NCBI GenBank assembly: GCA_019636675.1
Contig: JAHBXC010000007.1
Span: 20,083-84,082, forward strand
Direction of reading: 5' to 3'
From: Phycisphaeraceae bacterium
Lineage (GTDB): Bacteria > Planctomycetota > Phycisphaerae > Phycisphaerales > UBA1924
DNA: 64,000 bases
The translations under genes were made by a program, and so were the position numbers. The notes beneath the pieces were generated by a model, which was not told the DNA's origin, made no database searches, and saw only the letters and a program-made list of their open reading frames with translations. Of this stretch, positions 25,172 through 33,393 are shown one piece after another. Every line of letters begins with the position of its first letter. The first letter of the stretch is position 1.

Positions 25172-27772
25172 TCAGGACGGGCAGTCGGTCCCGAACGCGC
25201 CGAGGACGGCGTTCAGGTCGGTGAAATTCACCACGCCGTCGTCGTTCGTGTCGGCCGGGAGGTCGTCGCCAGTCTGCCCGAACGCGGTGAGCACCGCGTT
25301 GAGGTCGGCGAAGTTCACCTGGCCGTCGCCGGTCACATCCGGCGCGCACGACGCGCGCGGGACGAAGGCGCACGCGAAGTCGTACTGCACGATCGAACCG
25401 CTCGGCCCGCTGTACCCGTCGATCTCGACGGTCCCGAGCGAGGTCTCACTGCCCACGAGCCCGACGAACGCGCCGATCGCCACGGCGCCGAACTCGGTGG
25501 TCGTGACTTCGACGCGCCGGACAGGGATCGCGGACCTGAAGCCCAGACCGCCGGCCAGGATGGCGTTGGTGCTCGGCAGCGTCGTGATCGACTGCAGGAA
25601 CGCGAGTTCGGGGCCCTCGTCGATGAAGAGGTCCATCGTGGCGATCGCTCCGCTCGCGAGCGAGCCGAAGTAGGTGTAGAACCCCGTCACCGGCGGGTCG
25701 AACTCGAACACCACGAGCCCGTTGCCGGCGGAATTGTCGAGATTCGCATCGGACACCGCCGGGGCGCCCGAAGCGTCGGTGATCGCGCACACGGGGTTCG
25801 TCCCCTGGAACGACGACACTGTCAGCGTGCCGCCGTCGAGCGCGATCACGACGGGACCCGAAGGGTCGCCCACCAGGCAGCCGCCTGCGTCGGCGAAGCC
25901 GGGGAAGAACTCGTCGAAGGCGTACGCCTCGGACGGCGCGGCGGCCATCCACGCGGCGGCTTCCCTTCGATAGATCTGCGTGGTGAAGACGCCTTCGTAC
26001 GCGCCCATGTCCACGGTCGCGACGCCCCCGGGCGCGCTCGGCGCGATGCGCGGGTTGCCGTCGAGATCGAAGGGGATCGGCTCGGTCGTGTCGGCGTTGC
26101 CGTTGAGATCGAGGAAGTCGGGCGGGACCAGCGCGTTGCTCCCGGCGTCGACGCCGGGGCTGGCGGTGGTGAGCCGGAAGTTCCCTGCCGATTGATCGAT
26201 GAACTGCGGGTTACCGAAGCGATTGCTCGACCCGATGACCACGGAACCGCTGGAGAGCGGGGTGCTGGAGTAGTTGTTGTAGTCGATGGTGATCAGCGCG
26301 CCGGACTCCGACCGGAACACGATGCCGCTGCCGGAGGCGCCCAGCGCGAAGATGTTGTTGAACGCTTCAACATGAGCGCCGTTTCCGTTTGCGAGGACGC
26401 CGGTCCTCAGGCTGCCTGCGCCGGGACCAGCCGGGGATGAGTTCGAACCGGTTGACCCATTGCTCCCGCTCGATCCGTTGGTTCCGCCCGAGGGCGCGGT
26501 CCCCCCTGCGCCGCCGAAGCCGCCCGGGCCGCCGCTGCCGCCCTGGCCGCCGCTGCCGCCTGCGCCCGGCAGCATGTCGGCGACGGTGTTGTTCACGAAC
26601 GAGACGATCTGGCTGTTGTTGAACGCGCCGAGCGCCGCGACCTGCCCGCCGGCGCCGCCGGTTCCGCCCAGGTTGCCTGCGCTTCCTCCGTTGCGCGCCG
26701 ACCCGCCGTTGCCGGCTGTGCAGAAGAGGCCCGTGCAGTTCCCGCCTCTGCCGCCGTCGCCGCCCCGCCCGCCGTTGCCCTTCCTGCCGCCGGTTCCACC
26801 GGCGCCCGCTTCGATGTTGTAGATGAGATTCTGGAAGGCGTAGAGATCGTCGGTCGCGGACTCGATCCTGATCGCTTCCGCCCGGCCGCCGACGCCGCCG
26901 ATGCCTCCCGGCCCGCCGAAGCCGGGAGCTCCGCCGGTCCCGCCGTTGCCACCGCTGGTGAGACCGTTCAGGCCATGGCCGCCACGCCCGCCGCCCCCGC
27001 CCGTGCCGCCGACGCCGCCGGTCCCGCCGACGCCGCCCCGGATGTTGCGGATGGTGTTGTAGCCGATGGTCGCGCGCGCGCCCTGGGACACGAGGATGCC
27101 GTACGCGGCGCGGCCCTCGCCGCCAGTCCCGCCACCGCCGCCAGGTGAACCGCTCCCGCCCATGGAGCCGTGGGGTGAGAAGAGTTCTCCGTCTGCGCCC
27201 GGGCTGCCGGCCGTGCCGAACGAACCCGTCGAGCCCATCGAGCCCGGAGACCCAACGATGCTCTCGATCGTGCAGCCAAGGATGATCGGGCTGGCGTCGC
27301 CGCCGCGCACGCGGATCCCGCTCGGGCTGGAGACGACCTGGAAGAGCGGGCCGAGCTGGCGGATCGTGCTGTTCTGGATCACGGGCGACGCGTCGATGAT
27401 CTCGATGCCGTTCTCGCGGAAACGCTCGATGAGCGCGCCGGTGATCTCGCCGTCGGACCCAGGCTCGAAACGCAGGCCGACCCAGGAGCTCCCTTGGGGC
27501 TGGAAGCGCACCGGCGTCCCCGGCGTGCCGTTGACCAGCAGCGTGCCCGTGGGCCCGACGACGAACGCGGCGTCCGTGCCCATGCGCACCGTGACGCCCG
27601 GCTCGATGATGAGCGTGTCCGTAACCGTGAAGGTCGCGGTGAGGGTGACCGTGCTGCCGGCGGTCCATGTGGTCTGCGCCGAGCAGACGCCGCCGCTCGC
27701 GAACGCGACAACCGCCGCCGCGCCAACGACTTTGAGGAAAGACCCGACACCGTGAGATGAGGTGCGTTGCAT
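25172..27772 (-). CDS. Secreted glycine-rich beta-helix protein with C-terminal GC-type dockerin repeats
   Basis: An 866-residue exported protein. Signal peptide FLKVVGAAAVVAFASGGVCSAQ is followed by a beta-helix-like start (PGVTVRMGTDAAFVVGPTGTLLVNG). Residues roughly 170-430 are extremely Gly-rich, with GGxGG and GxGGxGG runs interrupted by rungs such as YNTIRNI and FQNLIYNI. A non-repetitive domain follows, then two EF-hand-like dockerin repeats near the C-terminus (DVTGDGQVNFADLNAVL and DTNDDGVVNFTDLNAVL) flanked by cysteines. ATG at 27772 follows AAAGGAG, a strong ribosome site. Probably a surface or matrix protein; the dockerin could anchor it. No binding partner is visible. Confidence 0.85.
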   Translation of the reverse strand: MQRTSSHGVGSFLKVVGAAAVVAFASGGVCSAQTTWTAGSTVTLTATFTVTDTLIIEPGVTVRMGTDAAFVVGPTGTLLVNGTPGTPVRFQPQGSSWVGLRFEPGSDGEITGALIERFRENGIEIIDASPVIQNSTIRQLGPLFQVVSSPSGIRVRGGDASPIILGCTIESIVGSPGSMGSTGSFGTAGSPGADGELFSPHGSMGGSGSPGGGGGTGGEGRAAYGILVSQGARATIGYNTIRNIRGGVGGTGGVGGTGGGGGRGGHGLNGLTSGGNGGTGGAPGFGGPGGIGGVGGRAEAIRIESATDDLYAFQNLIYNIEAGAGGTGGRKGNGGRGGDGGRGGNCTGLFCTAGNGGSARNGGSAGNLGGTGGAGGQVAALGAFNNSQIVSFVNNTVADMLPGAGGSGGQGGSGGPGGFGGAGGTAPSGGTNGSSGSNGSTGSNSSPAGPGAGSLRTGVLANGNGAHVEAFNNIFALGASGSGIVFRSESGALITIDYNNYSSTPLSSGSVVIGSSNRFGNPQFIDQSAGNFRLTTASPGVDAGSNALVPPDFLDLNGNADTTEPIPFDLDGNPRIAPSAPGGVATVDMGAYEGVFTTQIYRREAAAWMAAAPSEAYAFDEFFPGFADAGGCLVGDPSGPVVIALDGGTLTVSSFQGTNPVCAITDASGAPAVSDANLDNSAGNGLVVFEFDPPVTGFYTYFGSLASGAIATMDLFIDEGPELAFLQSITTLPSTNAILAGGLGFRSAIPVRRVEVTTTEFGAVAIGAFVGLVGSETSLGTVEIDGYSGPSGSIVQYDFACAFVPRASCAPDVTGDGQVNFADLNAVLTAFGQTGDDLPADTNDDGVVNFTDLNAVLGAFGTDCPS

Positions 27773-27866
27773 CGCCCTGCTCCTTTCCATGGGGGTCCCG
27801 GAGTGGGACCCCACGGGAAGAGGGGCGACATCGGGGCGGGGCGCGCCCGGAAGAAGGAGAGAACGC

Positions 27867-28028
27867 TCACTCCGCCGCGGCGTGCTGCTGCATGAACTGG
27901 AGCCATGCCGCCTGAACACCCGCGAGGTTGGCGTCGAGGCGTTGCTGGACCAGCGCAACCGTGGGGTCGCTCTGGGCCGCGGCCAGCGCGGCCCGCTCGT
28001 CCTGCGTGAACGCGCCGTCGGGCAGGCT
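27867..28028 (-). CDS. Short open reading frame, about 53 residues, unknown
   Basis: A GTG-started frame (start codon near 28028) reads VSEHDSLPDGAFTQDERAAL, then a helical Ala/Gln-rich stretch ending FMQQHAAAE. It is highly charged at the start, with no cysteine or membrane segment. A TAG lies three codons upstream in frame, so it cannot be much longer. Composition is like the host genome, unlike the AT-rich gene beside it. There is no family match I can name, and it could be the 3' end of a decayed gene. Confidence 0.35.
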   Translation of the reverse strand, partial: SLPDGAFTQDERAALAAAQSDPTVALVQQRLDANLAGVQAAWLQFMQQHAAAE

Positions 28029-28065
28029 GTCGTGTTCCGACACAAGAGCCTAACACGATTCTCCT

Positions 28066-28617
28066 CTATCTCACCCAGCTGCCCCACCCAATTAAATCAT
28101 CAAGCACAACCCTAGAATACTCGTTGTCAATAAACATCTTCCTGCCACAACTTCGCTCCCGAACAGGAAAGGATCGGGCTACTACCCAGCTTCTAATCTG
28201 AGAATAAAACTTTCTCAGACTCAACGGCGGACGCTCTTCCACATCGTTGATAAAGTAGGTCGGATAGTAGGACGCGAAGCCGACAGTCCGCTGCGCGGCC
28301 GTCGCCACACCTTGCGAAAGACTTATCTCAATAACCGGCCCCCACGACCGAGACGCGGCGGAGTACATTGGCCCGAAATGAATATTATTTACAAGATAAG
28401 TAACCGGATTTGTTATTGTATACAAATCAGACAGAACATTAAATGGCCCAATGGCTCTGCCGCGATAGGAAAGCACTTCGTCGGCGCTTGTCAGCACTGG
28501 GAACTGCGGGACAGTGTGGCCGTACGGCACAACGAGAAACCGTCCTCCCATCTGAAGGATGAACTCAATCATGCCGTACTGCTGAGTTTCCGTGAGAACG
28601 AACTCGATTTCAGGCAT
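28066..28617 (-). CDS. Orphan immunity-like protein in an AT-rich patch, function unknown
   Basis: A 183-residue soluble protein starting with ATG at 28617 (MPEIEFVLTETQQYGMIEFI). Its base composition is clearly lower in GC than every neighbour, which points to recent transfer. Motifs are GPVIEISLSQG, a YYPTYFIND segment and LSLRKFYSQIRSWVVA. I recall this pattern from small single-domain proteins often found beside polymorphic toxin genes, and it lies directly after a remnant that looks like a toxin N-terminal linker (28618-28762). Assignment as an immunity protein is inference; no toxin with a complete domain is present. Confidence 0.5.
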   Translation of the reverse strand: MPEIEFVLTETQQYGMIEFILQMGGRFLVVPYGHTVPQFPVLTSADEVLSYRGRAIGPFNVLSDLYTITNPVTYLVNNIHFGPMYSAASRSWGPVIEISLSQGVATAAQRTVGFASYYPTYFINDVEERPPLSLRKFYSQIRSWVVARSFPVRERSCGRKMFIDNEYSRVVLDDLIGWGSWVR

Positions 28618-28762
28618 GCAGCTACTCGTCCTTCGCTCGCTTCCAGTTCGTCAACTTTCCGCTGATGATACGGTGTCCCCTTCGAGCCGTACGGGTTGTT
28701 GATACTCTCCGTCGTGACCCATGTCCCGAGCGCCGGATCGTACCAGAGTCCGTTCGCGCGTC
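28618..28762 (-). pseudogene. Remnant of a polymorphic-toxin-like C-terminus
   Basis: Read on the minus strand in one frame after a TGA, this stretch gives NGLWYDPALGTWVTTESI followed by NPYGSKGTPYHQRKVDELE. The first part resembles an Rhs-like core end and the second the G-x-P-x-H-Q-x-K-V-x-E-L start seen in some nuclease-type toxin domains. The frame then runs into the start of the immunity-like gene and stops after unrelated sequence, with no upstream start or core. It is best explained as a decayed toxin fragment. Confidence 0.4.
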
Positions 28763-28801
28763 ATGCGCCGCGAGATACGGTGCGTCACCCCAAAACGACA
28801 C

Positions 28802-28831
28802 GCGGCCCCCAGGATCGCTCCTGCGGGCCGC
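28802..28831 (-). terminator. Strong hairpin downstream of tRNA-Glu
   Basis: Two 13-nt arms (28802-28814 and 28819-28831) pair with one mismatch around a 4-nt loop. On the minus strand GTTTTG follows a few bases later. It probably ends the tRNA-Glu transcript. Confidence 0.6.
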
Positions 28832-28860
28832 CGTTATTGGCTCGCGTGTCTCGGCCGTAA

Positions 28861-28935
28861 TGACCCCACGGGGATTCGAACCCCGGTTTCCAGGATGAGA
28901 ACCTGGCGTCCTAGACCAGGCTAGACGATGGGGCC
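28861..28935 (-). tRNA. tRNA-Glu (anticodon CTC)
   Basis: The minus strand folds into a full cloverleaf. The acceptor arm is GGCCCCA paired with TGGGGTC plus discriminator A. The anticodon stem CCAGG/CCTGG encloses the loop TTCTCAT, giving CTC, and the T-arm loop is GTTCGAATC. CCA is not encoded. The AT-rich immunity-like gene lies close by on its 3' side, a usual site for foreign DNA. Confidence 0.95.
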
Positions 28936-29074
28936 GGGCTTGTCGGTCCGGCGGCTGGATGGCCGCCGCTCCCGGTCTCATTTCCGGGAGAGGCAACGGT
29001 ACGACCGACCACGCCGGTGGTCAATCCCTCGGCCCCCGGGGGCGCCGGCGGGCGTCGTGCCGCGGGCGTCCCGC

Positions 29075-29377
29075 TCAGGCCTTCACGCCGGTCGACAGGC
29101 GACGGAGTTGGGCCAGCGCGTAGACCGCGGCCTCGGACTCGCTGCCGCCCACGACGGCGCCCGCCGGGGCGCCCTGCGCGTCGCGCCATTCGGCGCGATA
29201 GCAATCGAAGAGCTGCACGAAGCGGATGGACAGTTCGAAGCCCGCCGCGGCGAACTCTCGCTGGACGCGCAGCAGCCCGGGATAGACGCGACCCTCGGCG
29301 GTGTGCTGGCACCCGGTGGTGTCCATCGCCGACCAGCCGGTCGCCGTCAGTTCGTCGATCGCGAAGTCGAGTCCCAT
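29075..29377 (-). CDS. Conserved small protein of unknown function
   Basis: A 100-residue protein starting MGLDFAIDELTATGW, with GAGGAGG before the ATG. It contains a CQHTAEGRVYPGLL segment, an amphipathic middle (FVQLFDCYRAEWRDAQG) and a C-terminal helix (SESEAAVYALAQLRRL). No signal peptide or membrane helix is seen. I do not recognise a family. It is divergent from the chelatase-like gene at 29671. Confidence 0.65.
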   Translation of the reverse strand: MGLDFAIDELTATGWSAMDTTGCQHTAEGRVYPGLLRVQREFAAAGFELSIRFVQLFDCYRAEWRDAQGAPAGAVVGGSESEAAVYALAQLRRLSTGVKA

Positions 29378-29670
29378 CGTCGGCCTCCTCCCTGCGCCGG
29401 GGCGCAGGCGAAGCGTGCATCCATCCATCATCGACCGATTCGCGAGGTCCGAACCGGGCTTGACGCCACCGGAACAAGTGTATCGCCCCTGCGCCCGGCG
29501 CGTCCATCAGGGTTTCGCGCGGGTGGCGCTGGTCCGGAGAGAAGCGGCCAAGCCCCGCCGCATGTCTGGCTTTACCGACCCCGGAACCGACCCCTACCGT
29601 CAGGTTATCAGGCGTCCCGCGGCGTCTGCGTGCGTTCTCCGGCCCATCCCCCACCGAGCCAAAGGCAGCC

Positions 29671-31128
29671 ATGACGCCCCCTCCCGAGCATCCCGACGCG
29701 TCATCCCCGCCGATCAGCACACTGGGGGAACTCCGGGCGTCGGGGTATCGCCCCCGCTCGGTGAAAGCGGAACTGCGCGAGAACACCATCGCGGCCCTGC
29801 GCGAGAAGCGATCAATCTTCCCGGGGATCGTGGGCTACGAGCGCACCGTCGTGCCGGCGGTGATCGACGCGATCCTCGCGCAGCACGACACGCTGCTGCT
29901 GGGGCTGCGAGGGCAGGCCAAGACGCGCATCCTGCGCGCGATGGTGAACCTGCTCGACGAGTGGGTCCCGATCATCGCCGCCGAGGGCTGCGAACTGCCC
30001 GACGACCCCGTCGCGCCGGTGACGCTGACCGGTCGCGACGCCGTCGCGGCGCTGGGCGATTCGACGCCGGTGCGCTGGCTGCACCGCTCGGAGCGGTACC
30101 TCGAGAAACTCGCGACGCCGGATGTGACGGTCGCGGACCTGATCGGCGACATCGACATCATCAAGCACGCGCAGGGCTACACGCTGGCGGATGAGCGTTC
30201 GATGCACTTCGGGCTGATCCCGCGCGCGAACCGGGGGATCTTCGTGATCAACGAGTTGCCCGACCTGGCGCCGCGGATCCAGGTGGCGCTGTTCAATGTG
30301 CTGGAGGAGCGCGACATCCAGATCCGCGGGTACCCGGTGCGTCTGAATCTGGATGTGTGCCTGATGTTCTCGGCGAACCCGGAGGACTACACGAACCGCG
30401 GAAGGATCGTGACGCCGCTGAAGGACCGCATCGGGTCGGTGGTGCGCACGCACTACCCGAGCGATACGAAGGAGGCGATGCGGATCACGCGCGAGAACGC
30501 GTTCGTGGAGCGTGAGGGCGCGCGGGTGCGCGTGCCGGCGGTGATGCACGAGATCCTGGAAGAGACGGTGTCGCAGGCGAGGAAGTCGTCGCACATCAAC
30601 CAGGCGTCGGGCGTGTCGGTGCGCGCGTCGATCGCGCTGCTGGAGTCGCTGATCTCGGCGGCGGAGCGCCGGGCGCTCTCGACCGGCGAGGGCGAGGTCG
30701 TGCCGCGGATCTGCGACACGGGGTATCTGCCGGCGGCGTGCCGCGGCAAGATCGAACTGATGTTGTCGGAAGACGGCGCGTCGGGCGACGGGAAGTCGAC
30801 GGAGGACCGTCTGATCGAGGCGCTGCTGGGCGAGGCGGTGAAGCGCGTGGTCTCGCGCCTGATGCCGCTGAGCGAGGTGGACACGATCACCGAGGGGTTC
30901 ACGAAGGGCATGCGCCTGCAACTGGGCGACGACATCTCGGCGTCGGACGCGATCGCGTCGATGGAGCATGTCGAGGGCCTGCTCTCGGCGGCGAAGACGA
31001 TCGCGAAGAAGGCCGGCATGGACCCGTCCAACGAGCAGGACCTGGCGTGCGCGGGGGAACTCGCGCTGGAGTTCCTGTATGTGAACAACCGGCTGAGCAA
31101 ACTGGGCGGGTCGATGTACGCTCGCTGA
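29671..31128 (+). CDS. Magnesium chelatase ChlI-like AAA+ ATPase
   Basis: A 485-residue AAA+ protein of the chelatase/MoxR-like clade. Walker A is the variant GLRGQAKT (78-85). The Walker B region GIFVINELPDL has Asn in place of the first Asp, as I recall for this family. VLEERDIQIRGY and FSANPEDYTNRGRIVTPLKDR are characteristic ChlI-like segments. A C-terminal helical domain follows. Such proteins usually work with a VWA-domain partner as a co-chelatase or remodelling pair; none is adjacent, and no chlorophyll genes are in the window. A role in metal insertion or complex remodelling is therefore open. Intergenic repeats follow immediately. Confidence 0.85.
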   Translation: MTPPPEHPDASSPPISTLGELRASGYRPRSVKAELRENTIAALREKRSIFPGIVGYERTVVPAVIDAILAQHDTLLLGLRGQAKTRILRAMVNLLDEWVPIIAAEGCELPDDPVAPVTLTGRDAVAALGDSTPVRWLHRSERYLEKLATPDVTVADLIGDIDIIKHAQGYTLADERSMHFGLIPRANRGIFVINELPDLAPRIQVALFNVLEERDIQIRGYPVRLNLDVCLMFSANPEDYTNRGRIVTPLKDRIGSVVRTHYPSDTKEAMRITRENAFVEREGARVRVPAVMHEILEETVSQARKSSHINQASGVSVRASIALLESLISAAERRALSTGEGEVVPRICDTGYLPAACRGKIELMLSEDGASGDGKSTEDRLIEALLGEAVKRVVSRLMPLSEVDTITEGFTKGMRLQLGDDISASDAIASMEHVEGLLSAAKTIAKKAGMDPSNEQDLACAGELALEFLYVNNRLSKLGGSMYAR

Positions 31129-31140
31129 GCGGAGAGAAGA

Positions 31141-31302
31141 GATTCACCGCAGAGGACGCGGAGGGCGCGGAGGGGGAGAGAGTTGAAGAGAGGGTTTTCT
31201 GGGTGCCGCTGTCGGCTTGCCGACAGTGCTACCGCTTCTCCAATGCTCGATCTGAAAGCAGAGGTGGAGTAGAAGAGAGAGCACTGTCGGCAAGCCGACA
31301 GT
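31141..31302. repeat. Intergenic repeat patch with paired 18-nt palindromes
   Basis: The left end (about 31141-31172) is a GC version of the CCGCAGAGGACGCAGAGGGC motif that recurs at 33398 and 33557. Inside are two copies of the palindrome CTGTCGGC-NN-GCCGACAG at 31209-31226 and 31284-31301, inverted to each other. They fill the gap between the chelatase-like gene and the convergent anti-sigma gene, with no coding potential. Confidence 0.75.
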
Positions 31303-31323
31303 GGCGCCCGGATGGTGTTGCGT

Positions 31324-31743
31324 TCAGTTACCGAGGGGGCTGACGGTGCGTGTCCAGGCGACGCTGTCGGCGCGGGGGAGGATGAGGTCGTCGAGGCCGC
31401 GGGATTCGTTGAGTCGCCAGAGGTTGGCCATCGTCGACTCGGAGGGCTCGATCCAGGACGCGGCGACGACGACGGGCTGCGCGGGCTCCGACGGAGAGAG
31501 CGGCGCGTCGGCGCGTTGGTGATCCGACGGAGGAGACGCAGCGGGCGCGCTGAAACCGAGCCACGCGACGATCGCCAGCGACGCGGCCAGCGCGAAGCCC
31601 GCGCCGACTGTGCCGAGCACGACGGCGCGCCGTCGCGATCGCTCGGCTCGCACGCGCGACAGGAATGCATCGCCCGCGAGCGGCGCGGCGCGTTCGTCCT
31701 CGGCCCACGCGTGGAGCAGGGTGTCGAGTCGTTCGTCAGGCAT
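31324..31743 (-). CDS. Probable anti-sigma factor, single membrane helix
   Basis: A 139-residue protein: a short cytoplasmic N-terminal domain (MPDERLDTLLHAWAEDERAA), a basic stretch RSRRR, one transmembrane helix (about 41-66) and a Ser/Pro-rich outer tail ending with NLWRLNESRGLDDLILP. Its position, directly after an ECF sigma gene with an 8-nt overlap, and its topology support an anti-sigma role, though a zinc-binding ZAS motif is not seen. A planctomycete-specific anti-sigma is likely but unproved. Confidence 0.65.
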   Translation of the reverse strand: MPDERLDTLLHAWAEDERAAPLAGDAFLSRVRAERSRRRAVVLGTVGAGFALAASLAIVAWLGFSAPAASPPSDHQRADAPLSPSEPAQPVVVAASWIEPSESTMANLWRLNESRGLDDLILPRADSVAWTRTVSPLGN

Positions 31744-32317
31744 GATCGGTGTGCTCCAGAGCGCGGGGCGGGGTTGTATCCGGGTCGAGGGCGGCGCGGA
31801 GCCGGGCGTGGGCCTCGCGTCGCCACCACGCGACGCTGTTGCGGCTGGCGCCCATGGCCTCGGCGGCGCGGTCGATGCTGAGGCCGCAGGCGTGGGTGAG
31901 GGCGACCGCTTCGCGCATCTTGCGAGGGAGCGAGACGATCGCGCCGCGCAGCGCGGCCAGATCGTGGTCGGCGTCGGCCCCGACGAGCGTGAGCGACGCC
32001 GAGCGGTGTGACGCGTCGCGCCTCGCGCCGCGCGCACGCGTGCGCAGCATCGAGACCGCGCGCCGCCTGGTCAGCGTCAGCAGCCACGCCTGCGCGTCGC
32101 GGACGCTGTCGACCTCGCGAACGGGGGTATCGAAGAGGGAGACGAGGGCGGCCTGGGCGGCGTCCTCGGCGAGTTGTGCGTCGCGGAGGATGGAGCGCGC
32201 GTAGAGACGCAGCGACGGGCCGAGACGCGCGAGGAGTTCGCGTGCCGCGGCCTCGTCGCCCCGGCGGGTTCGCCGGAGGAGGGCGGTGAGGTTGGTGTCG
32301 CCGCCTTCGGTGCTCAT
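31736..32317 (-). CDS. ECF-family RNA polymerase sigma factor
   Basis: A 193-residue sigma factor. Region 2 spans about 25-95 (LYARSILRDAQLAEDAAQAAL, then WLLTLTRRRAVSMLRTRAR). Region 4 spans about 125-180 (LPRKMREAVALTHACGLSIDRAAEAMG, then a WWRREAHARLR recognition helix). It overlaps the secreted-protein gene upstream by 4 nt (ATGA at 32314-32317) and the membrane protein downstream by 8 nt. The order secreted protein, sigma, anti-sigma suggests that the secreted protein is part of the signalling unit. Confidence 0.92.
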   Translation of the reverse strand: MSTEGGDTNLTALLRRTRRGDEAAARELLARLGPSLRLYARSILRDAQLAEDAAQAALVSLFDTPVREVDSVRDAQAWLLTLTRRRAVSMLRTRARGARRDASHRSASLTLVGADADHDLAALRGAIVSLPRKMREAVALTHACGLSIDRAAEAMGASRNSVAWWRREAHARLRAALDPDTTPPRALEHTDHA

Positions 32318-33294
32318 CGCGCGAGAGACTCTCGGAGCGAGGCGAGCAGCGTGTCGCCGCGCTCGAGCGAGCGCAGGAGATTGCTGAAGCTCGGGGCGAG
32401 CGTGCCGGTGAGGTCTCCGAACGCGCCGGCGTCCGCGGCCTCGCTCAGCGACGCGAGCGTCGCGCCATCGCGCCGCTCAAGCGCGAGGATGGCGCGCTCC
32501 ATGTAGAGTTCGTAGAGCGAAATCTGCGAAATGATGTCGCCCCCCTGCGCCAGGTATTGCGCGAGACGGCCCGCGGCGCCTTCGTCGGGGAGAACGCGGA
32601 GCCACTCGGCGCCGGCCTCGCCCCGGAGGGTCGAGGCGGCCCATCCGGCGATGACCTCTTTCTCGCGCCGTATGCTGGCGAGAACGCCGAACGGGTCTTT
32701 CTCTGCAAAGCGGTCGAGCGCGTCGCGGAGCGTCACGATCTGGTTCGCGTCGAATGCCTTCTGCGAAACGCCCAGCTCGATCACCGGCTGCGCGAGCGCG
32801 AACATCGCGAGACTGACCAGCGAACTGATGAGCGTGTCGTCGCTGACGAGGTGCTCGGAGGAGCGGAGCACCGCTTCGAGCGCCTGGGAGGCGTGCGCGG
32901 CGTCTCCCTCGGCCAGATCCATACGCGCCCGGAGCAGGAGGATCACCGCGCTCGTGCGCATCGGTCCGAGGTGGGGCAGCAGCGCGTCAAGGCCCTTGTC
33001 GTACTCGATCGCGAAGTCGCAGTCAGGCTTGGCCGCGGCTTCGACCAGCCGGCTGATGAGCGAGTCGTCACGCAGGATGTTCAGCACCGCTTCATCGCGG
33101 ATTGCGAAGTCGGCGTCTCCGATCCGATTGCGGTCAACGCCCGAGATGACTTCCACATGCGCAGGGGTCACCAGCGCGAACGCGCGCCAATAGCGCAGCG
33201 CCGCGTTGTCCTTGGAATCGACCGCGAGGGCCGCCGACGCGAGGGTGACGCTCAGGGCCAGTCCGGCGAGGGTGCGTGTGAGGAGGGTCCGCAT
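32314..33294 (-). CDS. Secreted helical protein at the head of the ECF sigma operon, unknown function
   Basis: A 326-residue protein with a clear signal peptide (LAGLALSVTLASAALA) and a helical mature part rich in Leu, Ala, Asp and Glu. Segments such as LLLRARMDLAEGDAAHASQALEAVL look TPR-like. No cysteine pattern or catalytic motif was found. ATG at 33294. It is coupled to the sigma gene by ATGA. It may sense or transmit an envelope signal, but this rests only on gene order. Confidence 0.7.
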   Translation of the reverse strand: MRTLLTRTLAGLALSVTLASAALAVDSKDNAALRYWRAFALVTPAHVEVISGVDRNRIGDADFAIRDEAVLNILRDDSLISRLVEAAAKPDCDFAIEYDKGLDALLPHLGPMRTSAVILLLRARMDLAEGDAAHASQALEAVLRSSEHLVSDDTLISSLVSLAMFALAQPVIELGVSQKAFDANQIVTLRDALDRFAEKDPFGVLASIRREKEVIAGWAASTLRGEAGAEWLRVLPDEGAAGRLAQYLAQGGDIISQISLYELYMERAILALERRDGATLASLSEAADAGAFGDLTGTLAPSFSNLLRSLERGDTLLASLRESLAR

Positions 33295-33393
33295 GGTTCG
33301 TGCCCTTCGGAGAGGGGTGCTTTCTCGCCCCACGGCGGGGCGTCCGGGGAGAGGTCGCCGCGGGTCCGGGGTTGTGTGGCGCTCTTGGAAGAG

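Noticed and set aside
26400..27200. DNA tandem repeat of GCC/GCCGCC type
   Set aside because: It is explained by the codons of the glycine-rich coding region (mostly GGC/GGA on the minus strand).
28759..28996. Arg-rich reading frames overlapping tRNA-Glu and its flanks
   Set aside because: They run through the tRNA and the hairpin and have no protein-like composition.
29671..31128. Chlorophyll biosynthesis role for the chelatase-like ATPase
   Set aside because: No BchD/BchH or other pigment genes are nearby and the Walker B differs from true ChlI.
31130..31323. Possible CRISPR array from repeated units
   Set aside because: The units are palindromes in inverted orientation with irregular spacing, not direct repeats with uniform spacers, and no cas genes are present.
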